Positions 35,410 to 47,100 of a stretch of DNA of 64,000 nt are shown piece after piece (position 1 is the first letter of the stretch; every line of letters begins with the position of its first letter). The stretch is from Warburgia ugandensis. Taxonomy: Eukaryota; Streptophyta; Magnoliopsida; Canellales; Canellaceae. The notes beneath the pieces were generated by a model, which saw only the letters and a list, made by a program, of their open reading frames with translations, searched no databases and was not told the DNA's origin. Where the stretch lies: NCBI GenBank assembly GCA_035236585.1, contig CP141139.1:17996990-18060989 (forward strand). The letters are read 5' to 3'. The position numbers and the translations under genes were made by a program.

Positions 35410-35447
35410 CACACGCGTGGAAGGTCTTAGGTGATGCCGCGTGACGC
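35410..35447 (-). promoter_or_regulatory. CGCG-box cluster upstream of the small gene
   Basis: ACACGCGTGG (about 35413-35422) and GCCGCGTGACG (about 35434-35444) lie some 270-300 bp upstream of the TATA box. CGCG boxes are known targets of CAMTA factors in stress-responsive plant promoters; function here is inferred from motif only. Confidence 0.35.
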
Positions 35448-36133
35448 TTTTCGTATTTAGAAGAGGAATTGGGTTGGGTGAGTTGTGTTGTGTTGTATTG
35501 CCTCACGACAAGGCTTACGTCTTTCCTTTTCCGGGTTAATATGCCACATCCAAGGCTGAACTATTATAATGGTTTACGGGATGATCTTCTAAAGACCACA
35601 ATCTTAGGTAGGCTTTGCGCCAAAGAGACATCTCCATTATGATCCTATTATGGAGGTCTATACTATGATGTAACTAAGATATGTAATTAGAATCTGGCAA
35701 TTGAATTTCCTGGCAATACATGGAATTTTTTAATTTTATTTTCTATGGGCCAAGTGCCAACCCTTTAAGTTTGATTACAGGAAAGGCCTCCTTGGGCTTA
35801 GATAACAGGTTTGAGGGGCACATGGGTTATGGGTTGCTCATGAAAAACCTAGTTTACATAACAAAACAAAACAAAACAAAAAAACTGTTGCATCACTGGT
35901 GTAACTAATACATAGTGCACAACCTGTCCCTTGGGTGAAAGGGATTGTAAATAAATTGAAGTGTAATCGATGTATTAATTTCATGAGTACATGTCGTATA
36001 CCAGCTCATTAATTTGCTGAGGCGGCATTGCTTTTCAAGAGGATTATTGCCTGAAGTGCATGTAATCCATATATGTTTTGAGAAATGCTCCAACTGATTA
36101 CATGATCCCATATAGCTGGTTGCACCTTTTAAT

Positions 36134-36260
36134 CATTGGACTTAATCATTTTGTTTAGTCTTTCCCATTTTAGAATACTTGCAAAAACTCAAAATCATCC
36201 AACAGTTGTAAATTTTGCTCTCTAGCCAATCAGAGGAGGTCCAACAAGATGGGTGAGTTA
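36134..36260 (+). repeat. M1-family MITE, copy c (partial)
   Basis: Shares ATTGGACTTAATCATTTTGT at its start, then ACTCAAAATCATCCAAC and GCTCTCTAGCCAATC, with copies a and b. Confidence 0.5.
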
Positions 36261-36524
36261 GCATACAAAGATGAGGCTTGTCTAGGTGGAACCCCAGAAT
36301 GAATCTGAAACTGAGTCCAAATAACATTTCTCACATTGTAGGAGTCCTTTGCTTAGTCTAAGATTTTCGTTGTGTATAATAACACATTCATCTTGTATTG
36401 ATATTATGGTCTTGGTAAAAATAAATGCTAATGAACATCCTAAGAAGTAGACATTATCCTTAGCTATTCATCATCTTTGGCATGAAGAAATTATGTAACC
36501 CATGACAAATCAAGACGTGTGGTT

Positions 36525-36663
36525 TATCATAGCCACTTTTGATCTTTGAAAAAATTAGTAAAAATTGATGGTCCTGATTTTTAATCTAAAGATTAACAAG
36601 TTAACAATATCCAATAGTTATAAAATTTGGTATCTATTCTGAACATGATGAATGGTTTAGATA
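36525..36663 (+). repeat. M1-family MITE, copy d (partial)
   Basis: Shares AATATCCAATAGTTATAAAA, TTTGGTATCTA and the end AACATGATGAATGGTTTAGA with the other M1 copies. Confidence 0.45.
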
Positions 36664-37729
36664 TATGAAAATTATAAAGGAAGCATGTAGTTCTTAGGAA
36701 GCTTGCGAGTATCTACTCTACGACTCAAGACATTATATCCTGGACTGAGATGATATCAAATTCTAAAGTGCAAACCCGAGATGGTCATTTAGATTTTCAA
36801 AAGGGAAGGAGTTGAGATTACCTCAAATTACCGTATTTTGTACAGGCACGTGGATAAGGGGAACTGTAAAAAGGAAAAACCTAAACAACTCCTTTCTTCT
36901 CCTGCAAAGTTGGACGAACCCAGCTTTTGTAGAGCTCTCTCTCTCTCTCTCTCTCTCCTCATATTGTTGCTAGATATATTTGTTACTGGAATAACAAATC
37001 CTTTAACTGGGCTCTGGGTTTTGTTCGATTAGTGATTTTTACTTCAGTGTTATTTGCAACTATGAAACGCAAATGCAATTATGCAAGAACAAATAGAAGG
37101 TTTTGAAGTTATATATTTTTTCTATGTTTGAAAAATGTTATCTATGTTTTAGAAATAAGATCACTATTCATGGTTTAATATGAGATTCCTATGCCAAATA
37201 GCCCATGTGTATTTAGCTTTCTAAAAATTCTACGCAATTGCAGCTTGAAAACCTTTTGATAAAAGTATAACAATCTAACATCTTAGGTGTATTTTGTTTA
37301 TATCTGAAAAGTCTTGTCTATGTTTTAGGAATGCAAATATCAAGAGACAAACTCACTGTCCACGATTTGTTATACATCTTGCAAACAGCCTTTTTGTGTT
37401 TAGTATTGAAAGATTTATGGACAATGATAAGGAAACCATGTTGGCATTCTCGATCATAAACACCATTTACTTTGTCAAACGTTTCCTTGATTAATAGGAT
37501 GCCATGGTTGCAATACATGGATTTAACACCACTATAACTATTATGTTATATTTATATTTTTTTTTTGTCTTATTTCCATAATTTTTTCTTGATTCTATAA
37601 TTTTACTTGATTTTATCACAATAGGTTGACATTCATGTGTAAGCAAAAAAAATTTGGCATTCATGTGTGAGCAATTTTTTTTTGTCTTGATTTTAGAAAT
37701 TGCAAATTATAAGCTAATTAATCATATCT

Positions 37730-38790
37730 TTGTGGACGGTTATATGGATTATTAAAGGGATGGGTAATGAAATTGATGAAGAAGTATTTCTTCACCATCT
37801 TCATTGTTTTTCCAAGACTCAAGGATATATCTTAACTATCAAGAAGTCAAAAAGGAAGGGAAATGTGGTCCTTAATTGTGATAGAGGAGGTACAGATAAA
37901 AAGAGGGTTGACACGTATAACAATCAAATAGAAACATGCTCTCATGTTATAGGTTTGTCCCTTTGAAATTGAAGGCAGATGAATACTTGATGGTTCATGG
38001 GAACTCAAGGTAAATAATGGCAAGAACAGTCATGAAGCCTTAGAAGATATCTCTGGTCGTCCATATAATTGTTATATTTCTGAGGAGGAGGTTTTAAAAG
38101 TAAAAGACATGACTGATGCCAGTGTACAACCATGTCAAATAATTACTACTCATAGAAATTGCAATCCAAACCAGCAATATCAAGAGATGCATACAATGTG
38201 AAAGCCAAAATTCACACAAAAAATCTAGCAGGTCGTACACCATTTCAAGCTTTATTAGATGAACTTGTTTCCAATGGTTTTCCAACATAGTCACAAGTAT
38301 GATGAAGAAGCTATCTTAATACACTTATTCTTCTCCCATACAGGTTCCATTAGCAATGAGCAAGATATATTCAAATGTATTTGTAATGGATTGCACGTAT
38401 GAATCCAACAAATAGAAAATGCGATTACTCAATGTTATTGGGATAGCTATCTTTGAAACTAGTTTCTATTCATATTTCGTCTTTTTGCGTAATGAGGAAA
38501 TAGCAGGCTACATGTGGGCTTTGGAGAAACTTTAAACATATGTTGGGTGGTAATTCTCAACTTGCAGTTATTAGTTCCAATAGAGAATTGGATTTAATGA
38601 GAGCCATACAAGTGATCTTCCCTGGAGTGGTGAATCTTTTGTGTGTATGGCACATCAAAAAGAAAGTTGTTTGCAATTGTAAATGTTATTTTGAAGATGT
38701 AAAAGAGTGGAAGGTATTCATTAATGCTTGGACTACTTTGTTAAAAGCTCCAACTAAAGTAGCATACTTTGAATGTTGGCAACACTAGTT
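37730..38790 (+). pseudogene. MULE (Mutator-like) transposase relic
   Basis: Translated pieces follow the plant MuDR/MURA-FAR1 transposase order: a lysine-rich region with KKSKRKGNVVLNCDRGG (37840-37900), VFVMDCTYESNK (near 38380, the first catalytic Asp context), FVFLRNEEIAGYMWALEKL (38480-38530), AVISSNRELDLMRAIQVIFPG (38568-38630) and VNLLCVWHIKKKV. The RNase H-fold second Asp motif, normally Thr-Asp-Arg, reads Ser-Asn-Arg. Numerous stops and frame changes. The solo LTR beginning at 38967 follows closely; no terminal inverted repeats were seen. Confidence 0.82.
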
Positions 38791-39847
38791 GTTAAGAAAG
38801 AAAAGATACATTCTATAAAGTACATAGAAGATAATTTGCTTCCTCCTAGTTTTGAATTTAGTAACTAGCAGTAGAAATGTCCTTGTTAAGTCTCCTACAG
38901 AGACACCATGAAGATAACGAAGTGGCAACAGAAAATCTTTTGAAGGTGCCATTATTTTGCTCATATTGTGATACCCTGGGTTTTCTAAACCTTTTTCCAA
39001 TACATATAATAATAGAAATAATTTGTTTTATAAAATAGGAGGGATCCCTAAAAATAAAAACTCAAAATTAACATAAATAACGCAACGTTCAAAGAAAACC
39101 CCGAGGGTCATCAACATCCAAAGTTGCAACAATAAACAAAATCAAATCTCCAATACACTGAGCATGTTTAATCTAAAACCATGACAAATCACACGCGGTC
39201 GTGAAAAGAACAATAACGATAACATGTCCAAACCCCCCCCCAGGGTCCATCCATGATCACTACTTCACACACAGATCACCAAGTAAAGGTATACTATACA
39301 AATAGTGTGGGTCCAATCTATACAAAATATCAACATCCATGTATAGCCCAAAAAGTCAAAACACAAAGTTCAAGAGACATACAGTAAATCAGTCTTTGAA
39401 TACAAAAATGCAGATAGTCCTCAAGGTCCTTGCTCAATCAACTCTACAATACCTGCTTACCCTTAATGCTATCGTGCTCCAAATCTGAGGCATTACAAAA
39501 CAAAGCAATGCCTCAGCAAGCTATGCTTGTGTAAGTAATTCACATTCAATAATAAATATGATGAAATCATATGGCGTGAAGTATCAAGATCATGGTGAAT
39601 CTCATAAGGTAAAACATGTACAAGGCATGTCAAGTCATCAGACATCCATAATAAATAACACATGAAAATCAAGTCATGTTATTATGACATGCAAGGCATG
39701 AGCAAAACATGGATATGCATCCATCAAAGGTAATAAAAATTCTTGTCCAAATCATAATATGAATGCATGTCATAATAAACAAAATACATTGCACAATCAA
39801 GCCCTATGAGTGTCTCAACTACACTCATAGCAATGGTAATGAGTACT

Positions 39848-40215
39848 CATTCCAACCTTGAGTCCCTCACGTGCAGCCCACATTAGCCCTTCTCGACGGA
39901 AGCCTAACAGTCATTACCGGCCTACCCTCAAATTGGTATAAGACCTGGCTTACCCTGCTTCAACCTATACATTCCAACCCTAGGTCCCTCACATGTAGCC
40001 TGCATCAGCCATTCCCGACAGAAGCTTGACAGTCATTACTAGCCCGCCCTCAAATCAGTACAAGACCTGGCTTACCCCGCTTCACCCTGTATATTCTAAA
40101 ACCCTAGGTCTCTTACTTGCAGCCCACATTAGCCCTTCCCGACAGAAGCCTAATAGCCATTATCGGCCCGCTTTCAAATCAGTACAAGACCTGACTTACC
40201 CCGCTTCACCCTATA
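39848..40215 (-). repeat. Three tandem 122-bp units inside the solo LTR
   Basis: Units begin about 39848, 39970 and 40092. Each carries CCCTAGGTC-like, GCCCACATTAGCCC-like and CAAGACCTGGCTTACCC blocks, with 10-20 percent divergence by eye. Confidence 0.85.
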
Positions 40216-42021
40216 CATTCCATGTCACATAAGCATAGAGAATAAGAGTCTAAGCTACTATAATGTACTGCCAACTACACAAGGATCTCAGAGGGCGGGT
40301 GGCCAACCCTACTACCCTCTTAGTATATTACCCATCAAGCAGAAGCTCCCATTATAAATCAACAAACATGTCATGAGCCATGAAAAACTCTCCTGTACAA
40401 TAACCTCAATAGGTACGATCAAAGCCCATGATAAAATACAGTGCATCACATGAAAAACACGTTTATTCGTAAAATCGAATGTCATGCTATCAACAAAAAG
40501 TAGGGAATGCATTTATATAAACATGGTAAGACACAAAACACATGCCTCAAGAACTTTAGATAATAGGTCATGATTAATGAAATTCACGAAGAAATTCTGA
40601 ATGAAATCACCTACCTCAGACGATGTACTACTCATCTGTACCTTCGAGTTCAGATGGGCCAATCTCTAGCACGGTCCACCACAATTCCATCACTTGGATA
40701 CATATCACATTCAGTCATACTCAAAATCTACTTTATCTAACTTGGATTCTTAATTTCACATCATTATATTTTCGAATTCATTGTACTGCATTTAAGACAG
40801 TCCAATAATTCCCAGCCCTAAAATCTCAAGGCAAGGCCTGTCTTAATCGGCTAATAATTCAAATCATACTTAATCAGGCCCACTCATAGTCATTTAGTTC
40901 TTCTTCTTAATTATATCAGTGCATATTTAGAGCTATTTGGCTCAGATCATATCAATTTCAAGTAATTATCATTTAAATAAATTAATCGAGCATTACTATA
41001 CGAATATCATACTCAATCGTATATAATTATAATCACACCAATCCATCAAACAACTAAGACATCAATCTTACCTTGAACAAGTTAATCTAAATAACCTCCA
41101 GTTGTCTGCTTGGTCAGATTGCCCATCAATTGTCTCGATTTCGCCCGATCATCAAACATCCATGCTAATCTCATCAAAGATCCTCACTTGATCGCCCTAG
41201 ATCATATAACAACTTATTATTCTAATCAAATAATCCAATTAAGAATTCTAAATAGTTCAGATCATGAAATTGGATCCAATTTCATACATGAATCTTCAAT
41301 TGATTTCAGTTGTTGATCACGATCAGCTAAATCATCTCCATAAACATTTCAGATCCAAAATATCTTGCATGGATCTTAATCTATACTTCGTGAGGATCAC
41401 ACCATACTATTCAGATTGAAAAATAGCTTCAAATCGTCTCAGATTAGACGATCTAAAGCTCAATCAAGGGTCTAGTCAACTTGACGGTTGGATCTTCCTT
41501 GATCAAGAAATGGGAAGATGTTTATCTTTCCTCACATTTCCACGATTGCGGGGGTACTCTTGGATCTCCAAGATTCTTCTTGAATTGTCCAGAATCAATC
41601 GTTGAAGTTCATGGCTGTATAGGGTCAACTCAACTCTCTCAAAATGAGTCAGGAGTGGGTTGACTCAGAGAGTCAACCCTGCCCTAACTCATTAGGGTAG
41701 AGAAAATAAGGGGAGAGGGAAAACGGTGGCCGGCGGTGATTGTGGGAGTGTCATCGGCTGATTCCAACTACAAGGGGAAGAACAAGGGGGGAGAGGGTCC
41801 TGGCTCGCTAGCCCTACCATGGGCTGGCTGAGCCGATGTCGGAAAAGCAGAGGAGAAAGGGGAAAATTGAGCTGAGGGAAGAAGAGGACAGCCCATGTGG
41901 CCAGCCTGTGCGCACTGGCATACTGGGTTCGCTGCGCTGCAACGCTGCCTAATTGGGAGGGGAAGAGAAGAGGGAGGAGTGAGTAGTCCGGCTGGCTAGT
42001 GCACACTCAAGCGTACTCGGC

Positions 42022-42023
<2 letters not shown>

Positions 42024-42098
<75 letters not shown>
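42024..42098. repeat. (GA)n microsatellite inside the solo LTR
   Basis: About 37 uninterrupted GA units. It reads (CT)n on the LTR's own sense strand. Confidence 0.98.
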
Positions 42099-42100
<2 letters not shown>

Positions 42101-42783
42101 GGTCGCCTAGGTAAAACCTGATTTGGGTTTTCGATCAACAGCAGAAAAAATGGGATTCCTCTGCGCCCACCCCACAACACTATGATGATTCGCTGGAAAA
42201 AGGTAGGGGAGGAGGATGTCGCCGTCTGCAAGAGATCTGCCCAAGCAAGGGGTCTAATCGAGGGCTCCCTTACATCACTAATGACAACCCGACTAGGGTT
42301 CCGGGAAGGCGAAATCGGGCGTCAAGGAAAAGAATCTGCCCAGGGAGAAGGGAGCCATGCCAGTAAACAGAAGATCAGGGGAGGGTAGAGTATTTTGGGT
42401 CGCTAGATTTTTCGGCAACCCCCTCTCTTTTCTCTCATGTCAACTGTACGACGTGGGGGAGGTGGAGCTGATGATGCGTGGAGACGCACCGTAGCATCAC
42501 TTGTCAAAGCCACTAGAGTGTCGTTATCAATTTTGACCCCCCATTAAATTTGTAAAAGATTTGAGTCTTTCCACCCCGATCTCCGTTTTATGCAAAATTA
42601 GTATAGTTGTAATCGCATCTACACATACATTCCAAATTTGCTAATCCCAAGTTCAAATTTCTAGCCCATAAAGAGGTCATTTTCATGAACTTCATTTTCA
42701 TGAAATTTAATTCAAATTTCTTATCTCTAATATAATTATAATTTAAAATTATAAAAAATAACCTAAAATTTAGAGTTGTTACA

Positions 42784-43418
42784 CATACACAGGTGCTGGG
42801 GCATAAATGAAGACTAAACCTGCACATAAAAATCTTTCACAAAGAGTATACAGAATACAGTGACATGATAATATGAGAGTAGATATGGAAGGTTATAATT
42901 CAGTCTCATAAGAAAGAGAGGATCGACCTAACTTATTCTTGGGAACCATCACAGAAAAGGACAAAGAAACTTATATGCAGTACACATGCTTAGGTTATAT
43001 GAGCAAGTTCATCTAATATTAGCAATCCAACACCATACCCTCACTGAGTTATTAAATTTGTTAGTTGCTGTCTTAGATTTGTAATGTCTTTGTTACAGTC
43101 CTTTCTCGCATCTTCTTCACAATTTCTTTCCTTTTCCCCGTTAAGTTTTCTTTTTTATTTCTTTATTTTCTTTTCCAGCAAGATATGCGGGCTAAGGGAG
43201 TCATATCGGGATAAACGTCGCTATTGACAAAATCATCCTATCAAAATAGGTCGTGCGAATATCAATTCTTGTTTGTTTTCTTCTTCTTCGGGTTGAGTTT
43301 TCATGGACAGATGCTTTTGAATACTATTATTTAGTTGACATGAGAAGAGATGGTTTATGAACATCAAGATCTTCACTTCAATAAACCTTTTACATCTTTA
43401 CATTTTGCATATATAGAA
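42784..43418. other. Intergenic; no gene recognised
   Basis: AT-rich DNA between the solo LTR and the SINE pair; nothing further supported. Confidence 0.45.
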
Positions 43419-43590
43419 GGGGAGCCTTGCCGCAATGGTAGAGTTGTCATCATGTGACTTGAGGTCACGTGTTCCTGGCACGAAAACAGCCTCTTGCAAA
43501 ATGCAAGGTAAGGCTAAACACTATTGACCCTTGTGGTCCACCCTTCCTTGGACACTGCATACACAGAAGCTTCGTGCACCAGGCTGCCCT
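43419..43590 (+). repeat. Au SINE, first of a tandem pair
   Basis: GGGGAGCCTTGCCGCAATGG start, B-box region GTGTTCCTGG, CAGCCTCTTGCAAAATGC, GACCCTTGTGGTCCACCC, and GTGCACCAGGCTGCCCT end. Confidence 0.93.
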
Positions 43591-43594
43591 ACAA

Positions 43595-43745
43595 GTAGGC
43601 TACATGCAACAATAAAGTTGTCATCATGTGACCTTAAAGTCATGGGTTCCAGACATAGAAATAGCCTCTTGCAAAATGCAAGGTAAGGTTGAGCACTATT
43701 GACCCTTATGATCCTCCCTTCCCTGGACACCACGTATGCAGAATT
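43595..43745 (+). repeat. Au SINE, second of the pair, both ends trimmed
   Basis: Begins within the A-box region (ACATGCAACAATAAAGTTG), has the B box GGGTTCCAGA and TAGCCTCTTGCAAAATGC, and stops at GGACACCACGTATGCAGAA. Confidence 0.88.
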
Positions 43746-44101
43746 AACGGTACAAATAAAGAACCAAAAATTTCACCTATGATTTTATGATTTGGTAATA
43801 CACTTCTAGCTCGTCAACGATAACCATTTATGAGGCCCATCATGCAAAAGAGGGGCGTACTAATATCTATCGTTCCTCTTTGTTGATTTTCCATACACTC
43901 GTAGAGAAGCTTTCGGGCTGTAGATGTTTGAGGAATAACCATCTCTGTTGATTGGGACAAATTATACCCCTTTAGTAATGTTCATCGTAATTATTTTATA
44001 TCTTTCTTTTTTTTCTTTTTTGTAATTTACTGAAGAAAAACAAAGAGCAAAAAGAGAAAACCAAAAAGGAAAAACCACAAGATGACATAAACAACATGCT
44101 G
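43746..44101. other. 3' flank of COG4
   Basis: Downstream of the COG4 stop on minus. It holds an A-rich/T-rich stretch (44010-44075) likely to include the 3' UTR and poly(A) signals; no specific site can be fixed. Confidence 0.4.
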
Positions 44102-47100
44102 TTACAATTTAAGAGCTGCAATTGCTTCAGGTTTAAAATCTACTCTAAGCCCCAACACCCTCCTCACCTCAGCAGGGGTGAGTCTCCACGTCATGGGCCC
44201 TGAGTTTTCTCCCCAGAAATCCAAGATCTCGGAGACCTTCTCCAAGTTTAGAATGGTTGCCATTTGAGTGAGACGTGCAAACTTGTCTCTAACAGTCCTC
44301 TGAGTCATTCCAGAGAAATGGCTCGCCAGTGCCCTCACGTCCCTATCAAGCTGCAGACCTCCCAACTGACTGAATCTCTTCTGCATCATAATAACTTCAA
44401 GCCGTTTCACTATGAAATCGATAACCAGATGAACAAACAAGTCATAGTTGTTGGTGGTCATTGCTGGTTGAAGCCATGCTGCATTGGTCTCCACAGCATG
44501 AAGAAGCTTTTGGACCCAAGGATCATTCACTTCATTTTCTGCGTATTCGGCTTCAGATAACTCATAGCTGATGGTACCAACACTGTCTAATACGGGACGA
44601 ATACGTGGTGTTACAGTTGCCACCAGTTGCTCCATGCCAGCATTTAGTGCTTGCTTGAAACCGTTGCTCATATCACCCAGTTCGGACAGACAAGATTTCA
44701 CCCTTTCTCTGTCAGCCGGTGCTGGGAACACCTGATGATGCGAGAAATTGCATTGTTTAATCAGCTTCTGGAGTGAAAGATAATTGCATCAAAGATACAT
44801 GCTAGTAGACTCCACTTCAAATGCAGATAGAAGTGTCACAAATGATGTAAGTAGACTACTAATCAAATGCTAGAAACTAAATGTACATTGAAGAGCTGGT
44901 CTTGCAAACAAAAGGGTGCATAGATTATTCTATCAATTCGTGTCTAAACTGTCCTGGAAACAGCACCCAGATTTACATTTGGATTTTATCGTTCCAGAAG
45001 AAAACCCAAATGACATTTTTCACAAAGAAGACAAGCAAACAACAGTGCGAGTCCCTAACAAAAACAATAAGCATGAATGAAAACGTGTACAAGGTTAGAA
45101 CCATTACATAAATTCCAATACTCAATATTAGCCAGTGATGTATAATTAACCATACAGAGAGACAGCCAACAGTATATTTCTATTCAACCCTTATGCTTCT
45201 AGGGTAATAAATTGATACAATGCCTTCCAAAATCAATCATTTCTCCCACATTGAAGGGCTACATGATCTCGTTATACTAAGGTAATCAATCATTCCCCCC
45301 ACACTAAGGAAAGACAGCCAGCAGTACTTTAGACCCTCAGGCCTTCGTAGTTGAATGAACAACTTATCTGCATACATGGATATCTGAAAAATCAATTTCA
45401 AAACTTATTATCACAAAAAGTTTTGTCTGGCCCTGTTTGTTGACACTAAAGGGCAGCCCAGTGCACGAAGCTCCTGTGTATGCAGGGTCCAGCGGAGGGA
45501 GTAGACCACAAAGGGTCTATAGTACACAGCCTTCCCTTGCATTTTTGCAAGAGGCTGTTTCCACGCCTCGAACCTGTGACCTCCAAGTCACACGGCAACA
45601 ACTCTACCATTGCGCCAAGGCTCCCCTTCTTGTTTGTTGACCCTCAATTATGTAATTTACTAATGTATACCGTGGAAACATTAGGCATGTCAGCGTATGT
45701 TTGAAAAGATAACACTGCCATTTCCTGGCAAGACAGCAATATCCCTTTTCATGAATCTCAAACCCCATGTAATCTAATGTTGAAAGATCTCCACAGGTCA
45801 TAAAACTGCACAATTGGGTCCAAATTTCCTAGTGAGAAGCTAGCAACCTGGACATAGTGGAAGCTCCCACAACATCTCCTCAAATGCTAACTTCAATTCC
45901 CAGTGAAACTAATCTGAGGCTTAAGAAAACAAAAAGAGTTACAACCATCTGATGGTGCAAACCCTACTGATACAGCCACTTGGAAGTTTGTCTCAATAAC
46001 AATGTGATATTTTAACTGAGTTGCACTGCCACATTAACTACTCTCCATCAAATAAATGACTTGGCAGCACCGCTGAACCAAAATATGTATATAAAGTGCT
46101 AACTTCCAGTGATATATTAGATCAGTAGAATGTTAAAAACCTTTTCTTAGAGCTAAGTAGTTATTATTAAGTGACATCTCTGATAGTTGGAAGTTGGTTT
46201 AACACCATTGGCCTGCGTGGTCTGTAAAAAAGAAACAATTGTGAAGGGTACAGGAAATATTGGCCAGCAACTGTTATCACAAAAGGCACGAAAGAAGCAG
46301 AAACCATTTTATTTTAGACGTGGACATTGGTTAGACTCTTTTCAGGGTTTTACAAAGAAATCCATAATGATGCTAACGGGATCCTCTTAATTTTCAGACT
46401 TATAATAAGAAAATGCAGTTACTTATTGTGACTGCTCTTATTTCCTCTCAAGCAAAGGGAAGTAGATCCAGCCTCTATCATGAATAAAGGCAAGACACAG
46501 ATGATTTCTCAGCTAACCAGCTGGAAATCCTTCATGTAAAATGGATTATCAACATCTTCAATACCCATCAGAAAAGTCTCAAGTATCTAGTCTTGTTTGA
46601 GAATCTCTTGAGAGCAACATCACAACCAATCTCTGAATCGAAAAGTCATATGTACATAACCTATTACTGAAGTAAGTTATCCAATGAAATCCTACCTAAA
46701 CTACTGATCAGTCGGTTGCTTCAAGCATTGAATCTCTTTAACAATGGTCTCTACAAGCGACATCTTTTAGCCTAGAGAATTTGTCTTCTTTGGAAAACTA
46801 GATGACAGAATTCATAGCCAGGAAGCTAAGACAACGTTTGAGCTGAGCATAGCTAACTGTTGAGTGGATTGGGAAGCATATCTGTTTCCGTTTCATTTGA
46901 GGCAGAGACTTACAGCCTTTGTGGAAGCTCGGAGCACTGCAGAAAACTTCAGGGCATGAAACCCATTCTGAAAGAAATACACAAAAATGGAAGCAAGCTA
47001 GGTTGAAGCAGCTTCTTACATATGAATGTTCATGATCTCTTGATAGCCACTTGCAAGCTGATGATAATCTTGCTGGAAGAAAAGGTTTCTACACAGTAAG

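Larger units (their letters stand above)
35510..37700. other. Intergenic with M1-family MITE remnants; no gene recognised
   Basis: It contains M1-like pieces at 36134-36260 and 36525-36663 and (CT)n at 36935-36957. A GGAATAACAAATCC-rich AT stretch follows without coding signals. Confidence 0.45.
38967..42783 (-). repeat. Solo LTR of a Tekay/Del-like gypsy element (3.8 kb)
   Basis: On minus it begins TGTAACAACTCTAAATTTTA and ends AACCCAGGGTATCACA. It has no internal element on either side and is bounded by CATAT (left) and CATAC (right), a probable 5-bp target duplication with one mismatch. It is related to the LTR at 57920-60841: the block TAGCTTGCTGAGGCATTGC, then TTTGTTTTG, occurs in both (39490-39525 on minus; 60340-60370 on plus). 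Solo LTRs arise by recombination between the two LTRs of one element. It contains a 122-bp triplication and a long (GA)n. Confidence 0.82.

Noticed and set aside
35066-35506. 146-codon minus frame overlapping the small-gene promoter
   Set aside because: It overlaps the TATA box and leader of the small gene, and its sequence has no recognisable family; probably chance in a GC-richer stretch.
39848-40215. CRISPR-like array
   Set aside because: Units of 122 bp are contiguous with no spacers and lie inside a plant LTR.
42007-42231. Frame encoding a long Leu-Ser repeat
   Set aside because: It is only the translation of the (GA)n microsatellite.
44264-44560. 98-codon + frame
   Set aside because: It is the antisense shadow of COG4 exon 2.
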